A stretch of DNA of 41,880 nt from Polymorphobacter sp. (GCF_025362435.1 NZ_JANYGL010000046.1:1-41880); one strand, 5' to 3'; shown: positions 16,715 through 23,647, numbered from the stretch's first letter. Notes: a model not told the origin generated them from the letters alone. A program made the numbers and translations.

Positions 16715-18086
16715 GCATGTTGCCGCCGACCGCCTCGTCGTCGGTGCCGATCTTCGCGTAAGGCGTCCATTGCGTCGGGATGCCGAACCAGACGTCCCAG
16801 CCCGCCGCCATCGCCGCGACCTCGTCCCAATCGGCGAGCAATTTCAGCGGGATCGGGCGGACCGGCGCGCGGTAGGTGGCTGGGTTTACGGAAAGGCCGC
16901 TCGCCTCGCTGAGGATACACGCGACCTGCGTCCGGCAGCGGCGCCCCTGGCACGCGCCCATTCCCGCACGGGTCAGCCGCTTGATCTGGTCGGGGTCGAC
17001 CGGGCCGTCATGGCCGAGCGTCGCGAGGCTTCGCGCCGCGAGGGCAATCGGGCGATCAAGATAGCGCGGCGGCTGGACCCCGAGCAGGTCGGCGCGGCTG
17101 ACCTCCTCGCACTGGCAGACGATCGTTTCCGGCGCGGCAACTGCGCCGATCGCGCGCGACCATGCGGCGATCGCGGCGCGGTCGGACCCGGAACCGGCGC
17201 AGTCGCCGACGAGGCGGATCGCGGCGTCGGCCGGGCCGCTCGCGTCGAGCAATTCGGTCGCGGGTTCGGTGCCGATGGCGAGGCAGATCGTGTCGACTGC
17301 GACGACGATCTCGATGCCGTCGCGGAGCAGGACCGCGCGCTCGACACCGTCGATACCGCCTTCGGCGCGGGCGATGACGGTGCCGGTGTGGATCGTGATC
17401 CCGGCGGCGACGACATGCGCCACAAGCTCGGCCGGAGCGCGGACGGTGTCGCCAATCTCGACGATCCCCGCGACCTCGATGAAGTGTGCGCGCGCGAGCA
17501 AAGCGGTCTCGAGCGCGAGCCGGTCCGAGCCGAGGATCAGCACCCGCCGCGTCGACAGCGCCTCGTATCGCGTCAGCAGCGCATATAACGCCTGCGCCCC
17601 CATCACCCCGGGCCGGTCCCAGCCGGGGAAGCCGAGGACGACGTCGCGCGCGCCGGTAGCGAGGACCAGTTCGCCATAGCCGACCATCCACGCGCGGTCC
17701 GCGTCGGCGAGGCCGAGCATTGCGCCCGGCAGCGTCCGCATCGCCGGGCCGTTGCGGTACAGCCCCCACGCGCACGTCCCGAGCAGCACCTCGACTCCGG
17801 CATCGAAGGCGGTTTCGAGCAATGGGTTGGCGGCGAAGATCGCCTCGACCATTCGCGCCGGGTTCGCCGCCGCCGCGGTCATCCGCCCGCCGTAGAACAG
17901 CGGGACGTCGGTCCCCATCATCCCCGGCGGCACCGGGTTCTCGTCGACGAGAAGGACCGAACGCCCGCCCTCCGCCGCCTCGATCGCAGCCGCCGTGCCC
18001 GCGCTGCCCGCGCCGACGACGACGACATCGTAGCGCGCCTCGGGCGGGGCGATCTTGCCGGTGAGATCGAACACGTCGACCGTCAT
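16707..18086 (-). CDS. HcnB-like NAD(P)/FAD-binding subunit with C-terminal Fe-S cysteines
   Basis: A 459-residue protein with an N-terminal Rossmann FAD site (GAGSAG, 25-30), a central pyridine-nucleotide-disulfide-oxidoreductase-like region with LILGSDRLALE near 183-193, and a C-terminal BFD-like cluster site: C324 and C326 in CQCEE, then C379 and C384 in GMGACQGRRC. This is the architecture of the alpha subunits of cyanide synthase (HcnB) and of D-hydroxyproline/opine dehydrogenases, and also resembles the first half of SoxA. The small HcnA-like ferredoxin subunit that often completes such enzymes is not encoded in this operon. It overlaps the PLP-enzyme stop by 4 bp (ATGA) and the flavoprotein start by 8 bp. 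Confidence 0.88.
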   Translation of the reverse strand: MTVDVFDLTGKIAPPEARYDVVVVGAGSAGTAAAIEAAEGGRSVLLVDENPVPPGMMGTDVPLFYGGRMTAAAANPARMVEAIFAANPLLETAFDAGVEVLLGTCAWGLYRNGPAMRTLPGAMLGLADADRAWMVGYGELVLATGARDVVLGFPGWDRPGVMGAQALYALLTRYEALSTRRVLILGSDRLALETALLARAHFIEVAGIVEIGDTVRAPAELVAHVVAAGITIHTGTVIARAEGGIDGVERAVLLRDGIEIVVAVDTICLAIGTEPATELLDASGPADAAIRLVGDCAGSGSDRAAIAAWSRAIGAVAAPETIVCQCEEVSRADLLGVQPPRYLDRPIALAARSLATLGHDGPVDPDQIKRLTRAGMGACQGRRCRTQVACILSEASGLSVNPATYRAPVRPIPLKLLADWDEVAAMAAGWDVWFGIPTQWTPYAKIGTDDEAVGGNMHV

Positions 18087-19324
18087 GCCGCGTCGAGCGC
18101 CTGCGCGATGTCGCCGATCAGGTCGTCGACATGCTCGATCCCGACCGATAGGCGGAGCGTCGCGTCATCGATCCCGACGCTGTCGCGCGACGCCTGCGGC
18201 ACCGAATAATGCGTCGTCGTCGCGGGATGGGTGATCAACGTCTCCGACCCGCCGAGGCTGACCGCGAAGCGCAGCAGGCGGAGCTTGTCGAGGAAGCGGA
18301 ACGCCGCCGTCTCGCCGCCGTGGACCCGGAAGGCAAAGGTCGACCCCGCCGCGGTGCACTGGCGGTCGTACACCGCGCGCTGCGGCGACCCCGGCGCGGT
18401 GAAGCCGAGGTAGGTCACGCTCGACACCTTGGGATGGTCGCGGAGGTATTCGGCGATCGCCCTCGCGTTGGTCATAGCCCGCTCGCTACGCAGCCCGACG
18501 GTCTCCATCGACCGCAGCAGCAGCCACGAGGTGAACGGATCGAGCTGGCTGCCGAGCGTCGTCCGCAGCAGCAGCAGCGGCGCGATCAACGCCTTCGATC
18601 CCGTTACGCCGCCCGCGAGCAGGTCGCTGTGCCCGCCGCAATATTTGGTCAGCGAGGTCATGCACAGGTCGACGCCGAGCGCGATCGGGCGCTGGAAGAT
18701 CGGGCCGAGCAGCGTGTTGTCGATCACCACCAGCGGCCGCGGGGTCAGTTCGGCGGCGATCCTGACGACGAGCGCGATGTCGACCAGCGCCGCGGTCGGG
18801 TTCGCCGGGGTCTCGATGACGATCAGCTTGAGCGGCCCGGCGGCGCGCGCGGCATCGACCGCGGCGCGGATGTCGGCCTCGTCGCAGCCGTCGGTGAAGG
18901 CGAACGGCTGCACCCCCATCTGCGGCATCAGCAGGTGGTACAGCCCGTCGGTGCCGCCATAGATCGGGCGGCTGTGGACGATGGTGTCGCCGGGGCGGAG
19001 GTGGGCGAGCGCGATCGCGCTGTGCGTCGCCATGCCGGTGTTGAACACCGCCGCGGCTTCGGCGCCGTCCAATGCCGCGAGCCGCGCCTCGACCATGTCG
19101 AGCCCGGGGTGGCCGAGGCGCGAGTAGATGTGACCGGGGCCGCCCACTGCGGGGCCGGTGTTCTCGAAATACGCCTCGTGGATATCCTTCGCCGCCTGCG
19201 CCGAGGCGTAGGCGAAGGTCGACGTCATATAGATCGGCGGCTTGGCGCTGTTCGACGCGGTCGCCGGGTCGTAGCCGGCGTGGACCGCGAGCGTTTCGGG
19301 GCGATAGGTCCGGTTGTCGCTCAC
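18083..19324 (-). CDS. cystathionine gamma-synthase family PLP enzyme
   Basis: A 413-residue gamma-type PLP enzyme (Cys/Met metabolism family). The Schiff-base lysine is K227 in SLTKYCGGHSD, with YSRLGHPG (67-74) and YGGTDGLY (122-129) lining the active site as in the family. The cysteine of classical methionine gamma-lyases (YGCT) is Gly here, so methionine gamma-lyase is not assured. Possible reactions are gamma-elimination or gamma-replacement on an O- or S-substituted homoserine-like amino acid. The GTG 19324 start overlaps the Rieske gene stop as GTGA; the longer frame is a shadow. Its place among amine-demethylating enzymes is unexpected and bears on the operon's substrate. Confidence 0.92.
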   Translation of the reverse strand: MSDNRTYRPETLAVHAGYDPATASNSAKPPIYMTSTFAYASAQAAKDIHEAYFENTGPAVGGPGHIYSRLGHPGLDMVEARLAALDGAEAAAVFNTGMATHSAIALAHLRPGDTIVHSRPIYGGTDGLYHLLMPQMGVQPFAFTDGCDEADIRAAVDAARAAGPLKLIVIETPANPTAALVDIALVVRIAAELTPRPLVVIDNTLLGPIFQRPIALGVDLCMTSLTKYCGGHSDLLAGGVTGSKALIAPLLLLRTTLGSQLDPFTSWLLLRSMETVGLRSERAMTNARAIAEYLRDHPKVSSVTYLGFTAPGSPQRAVYDRQCTAAGSTFAFRVHGGETAAFRFLDKLRLLRFAVSLGGSETLITHPATTTHYSVPQASRDSVGIDDATLRLSVGIEHVDDLIGDIAQALDAA

Positions 19325-20523
19325 GCCGCCTCCGCCAGATACCGCTGCGCCGTCGCGCAATACCAGTCGACGAAGCGGATCGTCAGCGACTCGGCCTCCG
19401 TCGAATACGGCCCCGGCCGATAGCCCGGCGACCGCACCCCCGCCGCGTTGTTCTCGGCGAGCTCCTTGTCTTGGAGGTTGGTCCGCGTCCACAAATCGGC
19501 GAGCGCGGCGACGTCATAGTCGACCCCCTCGACCGCGTCCTCATGAACCAGCCACTTCGACACGACATGGGTCTCGGACGGCCCGACGGGCATCGCGCTG
19601 AAGGCGAAGGTATAGTCGCCGGTCGAATGGCAGAAGCTGTTCGGCTCGACCGCCCAGCGCATCGAGCCGATGTCGCCGCCGCCCGCCTCGCACATCAATT
19701 TGCGGACGCTGAGCTGGCCGTCGATCGTCATCGATTGCTGGCCGGCGTTGAGCGGGAAGCGGATCGCCTGCCACCAGTCCTCCTCGGCCGGGCCGACCGG
19801 CAGCCCGAGCTCGGCCATCCGCGCCTCGAATACCGCCGTCGTGTCGCCCTCGAAAGCGAAATGCGCCGACGCCCCGACCGGAAAGGTCCGCGACAGCTCG
19901 GGGTGGCCGGTCGCGCAATGATAGCATTCGCGGCCGTTCTCCATCACCAGTTTCCAGTTGGCGTTCTCGACCAGCGTCGACTGGAACGCGACCTTGGCGC
20001 GGTCGAGCCGGTGGGGGCTGAGCAACGGCGTCAGGTCGCGGCGGAGGTTGTCGAAGCGCGGCGGATCGGCGGCGAGGCAGATGAACATCGCCCCGGCAAC
20101 GGTCTCGAGATGGACCGGACCGAGCGAATACAAGGTCTTGTCGAAATCATCGCCCATCCGCCCGGCGGCGAGCAGCGCCCCGTCGAGGGCATAGGTCCAG
20201 CGGTGGTACGGGCAGGTCAGCCGCGCGACGGTCCCGGTCCCGGGCTTGCACAATAGCGACCCGCGATGGCGGCAGCTGTTGTGGAACGCGCGCAATTCGC
20301 CGTCCTTGCCGCGGACGATCAGCACCGGCCACTCGCCGATCGTCAGCGCAAGATAATCGCCGCGCCCGCGAACCTCGGCCTCGAACCCGGCGAACAGCCA
20401 CGACCGCGCGAAGATCGCATCGAGGTCGAAGGCGAACGCCGCCTCGTCGAGGTACAGCCCCTGCGGCAGCGAATGACCCGCGACGCGCGCGTCGAACGCC
20501 CGCGCGATCGTGCTCAAATCCAA
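19321..20523 (-). CDS. Rieske non-heme iron oxygenase, betaine-demethylase (GbcA/stachydrine) type
   Basis: A 400-residue oxygenase alpha subunit. The Rieske [2Fe-2S] ligands are C84 and H86 (CRHRGS) and C104 and H107 (CPYHRW). The mononuclear iron site has H202 and H207 in MENGRECYHCATGHPE, a spacing like that of the glycine-betaine and stachydrine demethylases rather than classical aromatic dioxygenases. The expected reaction is oxidative N-demethylation of a quaternary amine, releasing formaldehyde. TTG 20523 is preferred as start because AGGAG lies 7 bases upstream (20531-20535); a GTG at 20556 has no such signal. It is the first gene of the leftward operon. The reductase partner (GbcB type) is not in this window. 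Confidence 0.88.
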   Translation of the reverse strand: MDLSTIARAFDARVAGHSLPQGLYLDEAAFAFDLDAIFARSWLFAGFEAEVRGRGDYLALTIGEWPVLIVRGKDGELRAFHNSCRHRGSLLCKPGTGTVARLTCPYHRWTYALDGALLAAGRMGDDFDKTLYSLGPVHLETVAGAMFICLAADPPRFDNLRRDLTPLLSPHRLDRAKVAFQSTLVENANWKLVMENGRECYHCATGHPELSRTFPVGASAHFAFEGDTTAVFEARMAELGLPVGPAEEDWWQAIRFPLNAGQQSMTIDGQLSVRKLMCEAGGGDIGSMRWAVEPNSFCHSTGDYTFAFSAMPVGPSETHVVSKWLVHEDAVEGVDYDVAALADLWTRTNLQDKELAENNAAGVRSPGYRPGPYSTEAESLTIRFVDWYCATAQRYLAEAA

Positions 20524-20668
20524 CGTCGATCTCCTCGCATCGTCGAGGACTGACACAAAAAAGGAGCGCGCTTAAATCGCATTTGCGCATGGCGATATGC
20601 CGAAATCGGGAGGGGGCCGACGCTAGTCGATGAGGCCGACCGCAGCGATCCGCCCTCAGGTCCGGGAA

Positions 20669-20710
20669 TGTAAGGCAACGCTTGACACAAGTCAGGCATC
20701 GCCTTACACA
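20669..20710 (+). promoter_or_regulatory. promoter and palindromic operator of the toxin-antitoxin pair
   Basis: The stretch 20669-20708 is one interrupted palindrome with 18-bp arms matching at 15 positions around a 4-bp centre: the outer ends are TGTAAGGC and GCCTTACA, the inner part TGAC-acaa-GTCA, all sharing the centre 20688.5. It overlaps a consensus -35 TTGACA (20682-20687) spaced 17 bp from TACACA (20705-20710). This is the expected layout for autorepression by the antitoxin. Transcription should begin close to the toxin's GTG at 20717. Confidence 0.7.
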
Positions 20711-20716
20711 GACAGG

Positions 20717-20986
20717 GTGATCAGGACCTTCCGAAGCAAGGCGCTTCGCCTGTTCGCCGAAACCGGTAACGGATCGAAGCTGCCGGTGCAGAAGCTCGAC
20801 CGGGTCCGCCGCATCCTGCAGCTGCTCGACGCGGCGACGACGCCAGAAGGAATGAATATTGCCGGGTTCCGCTTCCACGGGCTTCACGGCAATCCGAAGC
20901 GCTACACGGTCGATGCATCGGCGAACTACCGGATCACCTTTGCGTGGGACGGCGGCGATGCGATCGATATCGAAGACTATCACTGA
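20717..20986 (+). CDS. higB: RelE/HigB-type toxin
   Basis: An 89-residue RelE-superfamily protein. Family marks are the N-terminal IRTFRSKALRLF, basic residues through the middle (LKLDRVRRIL-like helix, residues 28-37), KRYTVDASANYRITFAW (61-77) and the C-terminal EDYH typical of HigB toxins that cleave ribosome-bound mRNA. GTG 20717 is chosen because longer starts (ATG 20630) run through the promoter-operator. No Shine-Dalgarno is present, and the predicted transcription start nearly coincides with the GTG, so the mRNA may be leaderless. The antitoxin gene begins 44 bp downstream, in the toxin-first order usual for HigBA. Confidence 0.88.
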   Translation: MIRTFRSKALRLFAETGNGSKLPVQKLDRVRRILQLLDAATTPEGMNIAGFRFHGLHGNPKRYTVDASANYRITFAWDGGDAIDIEDYH

Positions 20987-21030
20987 TTACTGTTACTGAC
21001 GATCGGCACTGGATCATGGAGGGTCGGACG

Positions 21031-21339
21031 ATGCTCAATCCCCTGCTTGCCGGGCTTTGGCCTACCCATCCGGGCGAAGTCCTGCGCGAGGACGTGCTGC
21101 CCGCGGTCGGCAAGCCCAAGGTCGAGATCGCGCGCTTGCTCAAGGTCTCGCGCCAGACGCTGTACGACGTCCTCGCCGAGCGCCAGCCGGTGACTCCGCG
21201 GATGGCGCTCCGGCTCGCCCGGATGTTCGGCGGCTCGCCCGAGACGTGGTTGCGGCTGCAGCAGAACCACGACCTCGCCATCCTCGCCGAGACGATGGCG
21301 GACGAACTCGCGTCGATCCCGGTGCTCGCTGCGGCCTAG
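21031..21339 (+). CDS. higA: HigA-type antitoxin, XRE/Cro helix-turn-helix
   Basis: A 102-residue DNA-binding antitoxin. It starts with the family signature LWPTHPGEVLREDVL, followed by a helix-turn-helix (EIARLLKVSRQTLYDVLAE, about residues 31-49) and PVTPRMALRLARMFGGSPETWLRLQ, the hallmark of HigA. ATG 21031 is favoured over ATG 21016 because GGAGGG (21018-21023) lies 7 bases before it. It should neutralise the toxin encoded just upstream and bind the palindrome at 20669-20708. The pair sits between the amine operon and the LysR regulator gene. Confidence 0.92.
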   Translation: MLNPLLAGLWPTHPGEVLREDVLPAVGKPKVEIARLLKVSRQTLYDVLAERQPVTPRMALRLARMFGGSPETWLRLQQNHDLAILAETMADELASIPVLAAA

Positions 21340-21402
21340 GCTTGCGCCGGAGCCCCGTTACCGCTTGATACCTCACGTCACGCCACCACCCTGGAGGACT
21401 GC

Positions 21403-22383
21403 ATTTCGAAGCCTGCTCCCGTCAATCGCCGCTGGCTGCCGTTGAATGCGTTGCGGGCGTTCGATGCGGTCGGGCAGCGGCTGAGCTTTACCGCGGGGGC
21501 GCAGGCGCTCCACGTCTCGCAGAGCGCGGTCAGCCGCCACATCATCAGCCTCGAGGAGCTGCTCGGGCGGAAATTGTTCGACCGTTCGGGACCGCGGCTG
21601 GTGCTGACCGCGGCGGGCGAGGCGCTGCTGCCCGAGGTGATGACGTCGTTCGACCGGATCGAGAAGACGATCGCCGCGCTGTCGGACAATGCCCCGCACA
21701 GCCGCCCGATCCGCATCCACATCCCGCCGTCGTTCCTCCACCAGATCGCGCTGCCGCTGATCCGCGCCTTCCACGCCGAGCATCCCGACATCCGCATCGA
21801 CATCTCGAGCGCGCACGTCACCGGGCTGCCCGCGACCGAGACCGACATGGCGATCGTCTTCGACGTGCCCAACGTCGACGACCGCGTCACCGACCTGCTG
21901 TGGATGGTCCGCGTCGCGCCGGTCTGCGCCCCCGCCACCGCCGCGCGCGCCGAGGGCAAGTCGCTGCCCGAATTCCTCGCTGACAACCCGCTCCTCCACG
22001 TCAAGCTCGACGGCGAGCCGCGCGGGCTGTTGTGGGGCATCTACGCGCGCCAGTGCCGGATCGCACTCGACGTCGATCGCGGCCTCGCCTTCGATACCGC
22101 GCTGCTGGCGAACAGCTATGCGATGGCGGCCGACGGCGTCGCGCTCGCCGACATCGACATGTTCGCCGCCGAGATCGCCGACGGGCGGCTGGTGATGCCG
22201 TTCGATTCGGTGATCGAGGACGGCTTCGGCTATTACCTCAAGCTGCGCCCCGAGGACCTGTCCGACCCGGCGATCGCGCTGTTCCGCAGCTGGCTGATCG
22301 CGCGCTTCGCCGCCCGGCAAGCCGATGCCACGCGCGGCTCCCCGGTTGCCGACGGGGTCGAGCGACCTATATCCTCGGCATGA
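21403..22383 (+). CDS. LysR-family transcriptional regulator, GcvA type
   Basis: About 326 residues. The winged-helix domain is clear (NALRAFDAVGQRLSFTAGAQALHVSQSAVSRHI), followed by a type 2 periplasmic-binding effector domain. The conserved RRWLPLNALRAF begins before the first possible TTG at 21442, and there is no in-frame ATG or GTG between the antitoxin stop and that point. The only place with a good Shine-Dalgarno (GGAGG, 21393-21397) is an ATT codon at 21403, which would give the N-terminus expected of GcvA-like proteins. I give 21403 as the likely start, with TTG 21442 as the alternative. GcvA-type regulators often control glycine, betaine and amine genes, so it probably governs the leftward operon. 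Its stop overlaps the next start (ATGA). Confidence 0.88.
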   Translation: MSKPAPVNRRWLPLNALRAFDAVGQRLSFTAGAQALHVSQSAVSRHIISLEELLGRKLFDRSGPRLVLTAAGEALLPEVMTSFDRIEKTIAALSDNAPHSRPIRIHIPPSFLHQIALPLIRAFHAEHPDIRIDISSAHVTGLPATETDMAIVFDVPNVDDRVTDLLWMVRVAPVCAPATAARAEGKSLPEFLADNPLLHVKLDGEPRGLLWGIYARQCRIALDVDRGLAFDTALLANSYAMAADGVALADIDMFAAEIADGRLVMPFDSVIEDGFGYYLKLRPEDLSDPAIALFRSWLIARFAARQADATRGSPVADGVERPISSA

Positions 22384-23270
22384 TCAACATCGCCAAGGCC
22401 GGAACCTTCGCGCTCGGCACGCGGACCGTCAATCGCCTCGGCTATGGCGCGATGCAGCTTGCCGGTCCCGGTGTGTTCGGGCCGCCGAAGGACCGCGACG
22501 CCGCGATCGCCGTGCTGCGCGAGGCGGTCGAGAGCGGGGTCGACCATATCGACACGAGCGATTTCTACGGCCCGCACGTCACCAACCAGATCATCCGCGA
22601 GGCGCTGTCGCCGTACCGCGACGGGCTGACGATCGTCACCAAGCTCGGCGCGCGGCGTGGCGACGACGCGTCGTGGGCCCCGGCGTTCTCGGCGGCGGAA
22701 CTCACCAGCGCGGTTCACGACAACCTTCGCAACCTTGGCGTCGATGTCCTCGACGTCGCCAATTTGCGGCTGATGTTCAGCCACCTCGGCCCCGCCGAAG
22801 GGTCGATCGAGGAGCCGCTGAGCGTCCTCGCCGACCTCCAGAGCCAGGGCCTGATCCGGCATCTCGGCCTGAGCAACGCCACCGCGGCGCAGGTCGCCGA
22901 AGGCCGCGGCATCGCCGAGATCGTCTGCGTCCAGAACCTGTACAACGTCGCGAACCGTGACGACGACGCGCTGATCGACGAGCTTTCGGCGGCGGGGACG
23001 GCGTACGTTCCGTTCTTCCCGCTTGGTGGTTTCTCACCGCTCCAGTCGACCGCAATGGACGGCGTCGCGGCGACGCTGGGGGTTACGCCGATGCAGGTCG
23101 CGTTGGCGTGGCTGCTGCGGCGGTCGCCGAACATCCTGCTGATCCCGGGGACGTCCTCGGTCGGGCATCTGCGCGAGAATCTTGCGGTGGCGGCGGTCGA
23201 CCTGCCCGACGACGCGATGGCGACGCTCGACGGCATCGCGGCGGCGACGCCGGCTCCGGCGGCGCACTAA
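22380..23270 (+). CDS. pdxI: aldo/keto reductase, PdxI/YdbC-like (pyridoxal reductase)
   Basis: A 296-residue NADPH-dependent aldo/keto reductase. It matches, from memory, E. coli YdbC almost motif by motif (VNRLGYGAMQLAGPGVFGPP, DTSDFYGPHVTNQIIREAL, AYVPFFPLGGF, SPNILLIPGTSSV). YdbC has been described as PdxI, reducing pyridoxal to pyridoxine. The AKR catalytic residues D58, Y63 and K88 are present. It is translationally coupled to the LysR gene by an ATGA overlap. If the pyridoxal assignment holds, it touches the cofactor of the PLP enzyme in the neighbouring operon; alternatively it reduces another small aldehyde. Confidence 0.87.
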   Translation: MINIAKAGTFALGTRTVNRLGYGAMQLAGPGVFGPPKDRDAAIAVLREAVESGVDHIDTSDFYGPHVTNQIIREALSPYRDGLTIVTKLGARRGDDASWAPAFSAAELTSAVHDNLRNLGVDVLDVANLRLMFSHLGPAEGSIEEPLSVLADLQSQGLIRHLGLSNATAAQVAEGRGIAEIVCVQNLYNVANRDDDALIDELSAAGTAYVPFFPLGGFSPLQSTAMDGVAATLGVTPMQVALAWLLRRSPNILLIPGTSSVGHLRENLAVAAVDLPDDAMATLDGIAAATPAPAAH

Positions 23271-23460
23271 GCGCTGTCCTACACCCCGACGGCGGCAGTA
23301 TCGTAGGGGCTTCGAGTCGCCACTGGGCGGCGGGACGTGCGCTTTCTCATTGTCATCCGCTTCCGCTCGATCCTACGGCGCTGCAAGTCTTCGGGTCGAG
23401 CGGGACCGCCGTCGACCGCGCTCACCGGCAATTCCTTCACCTGCAGTGACGCGCGGGTCA

Positions 23461-23503
23461 CGAAAAAAACGGTAGATTTCGTCAACTCTGTCAACTTAAG
23501 CCG
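23461..23503. repeat. intergenic repeat element, copy A
   Basis: This element begins CGAAAAAAACGG and ends GTCAACTCTGTCAACTTAAGCCG. Its 19-bp core (23480-23498) is identical to copy B at 23611-23629, and itself contains GTCAACT twice with a 9-bp period. On the minus strand it reads as two TTGAC boxes. The rest of 23271-23647 holds no gene I can support, only a short weakly similar reading frame through the repeat. Confidence 0.8.
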
Positions 23504-23590
23504 TGTCCCGTCGGCGCAGCGAGGTGTCTATCCGCTGGAAGCGTCGGCTAAATCGACGGTCCGGTCCACGACTTCGGCGAGCCTTCACCG

Positions 23591-23633
23591 CGAAACAAAA
23601 CGTTCGATTCCGTCAACTCTGTCAACTTATCCG
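23591..23633. repeat. intergenic repeat element, copy B
   Basis: Second copy of the element at 23461-23503, starting CGAAACAAAACG and ending GTCAACTCTGTCAACTTATCCG. It aligns over about 43 bp with a one-base gap and a few substitutions. The copies are in direct orientation, 131 bp apart core to core, and copy B ends 14 bp before the stop codon of the fumarylacetoacetase gene. The function is unknown; it could be a repeated protein-binding site or the remains of a dispersed repeat. Confidence 0.8.
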
Positions 23634-23647
23634 AACTGGCGAGGGGT

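Noticed and set aside
18083-19324. Naming the PLP enzyme methionine gamma-lyase
   Set aside because: The catalytic-loop Cys of that enzyme (YGCT) is Gly here; only the family level is safe.
20630-20986. Longer toxin starting at ATG 20630
   Set aside because: The extra 29 codons run through the promoter and palindromic operator and are not part of the RelE fold.
23279-23494. 71-codon minus-strand frame across repeat copy A
   Set aside because: No ribosome site, no domain, and the similarity to the frame through copy B is explained by the DNA repeat.
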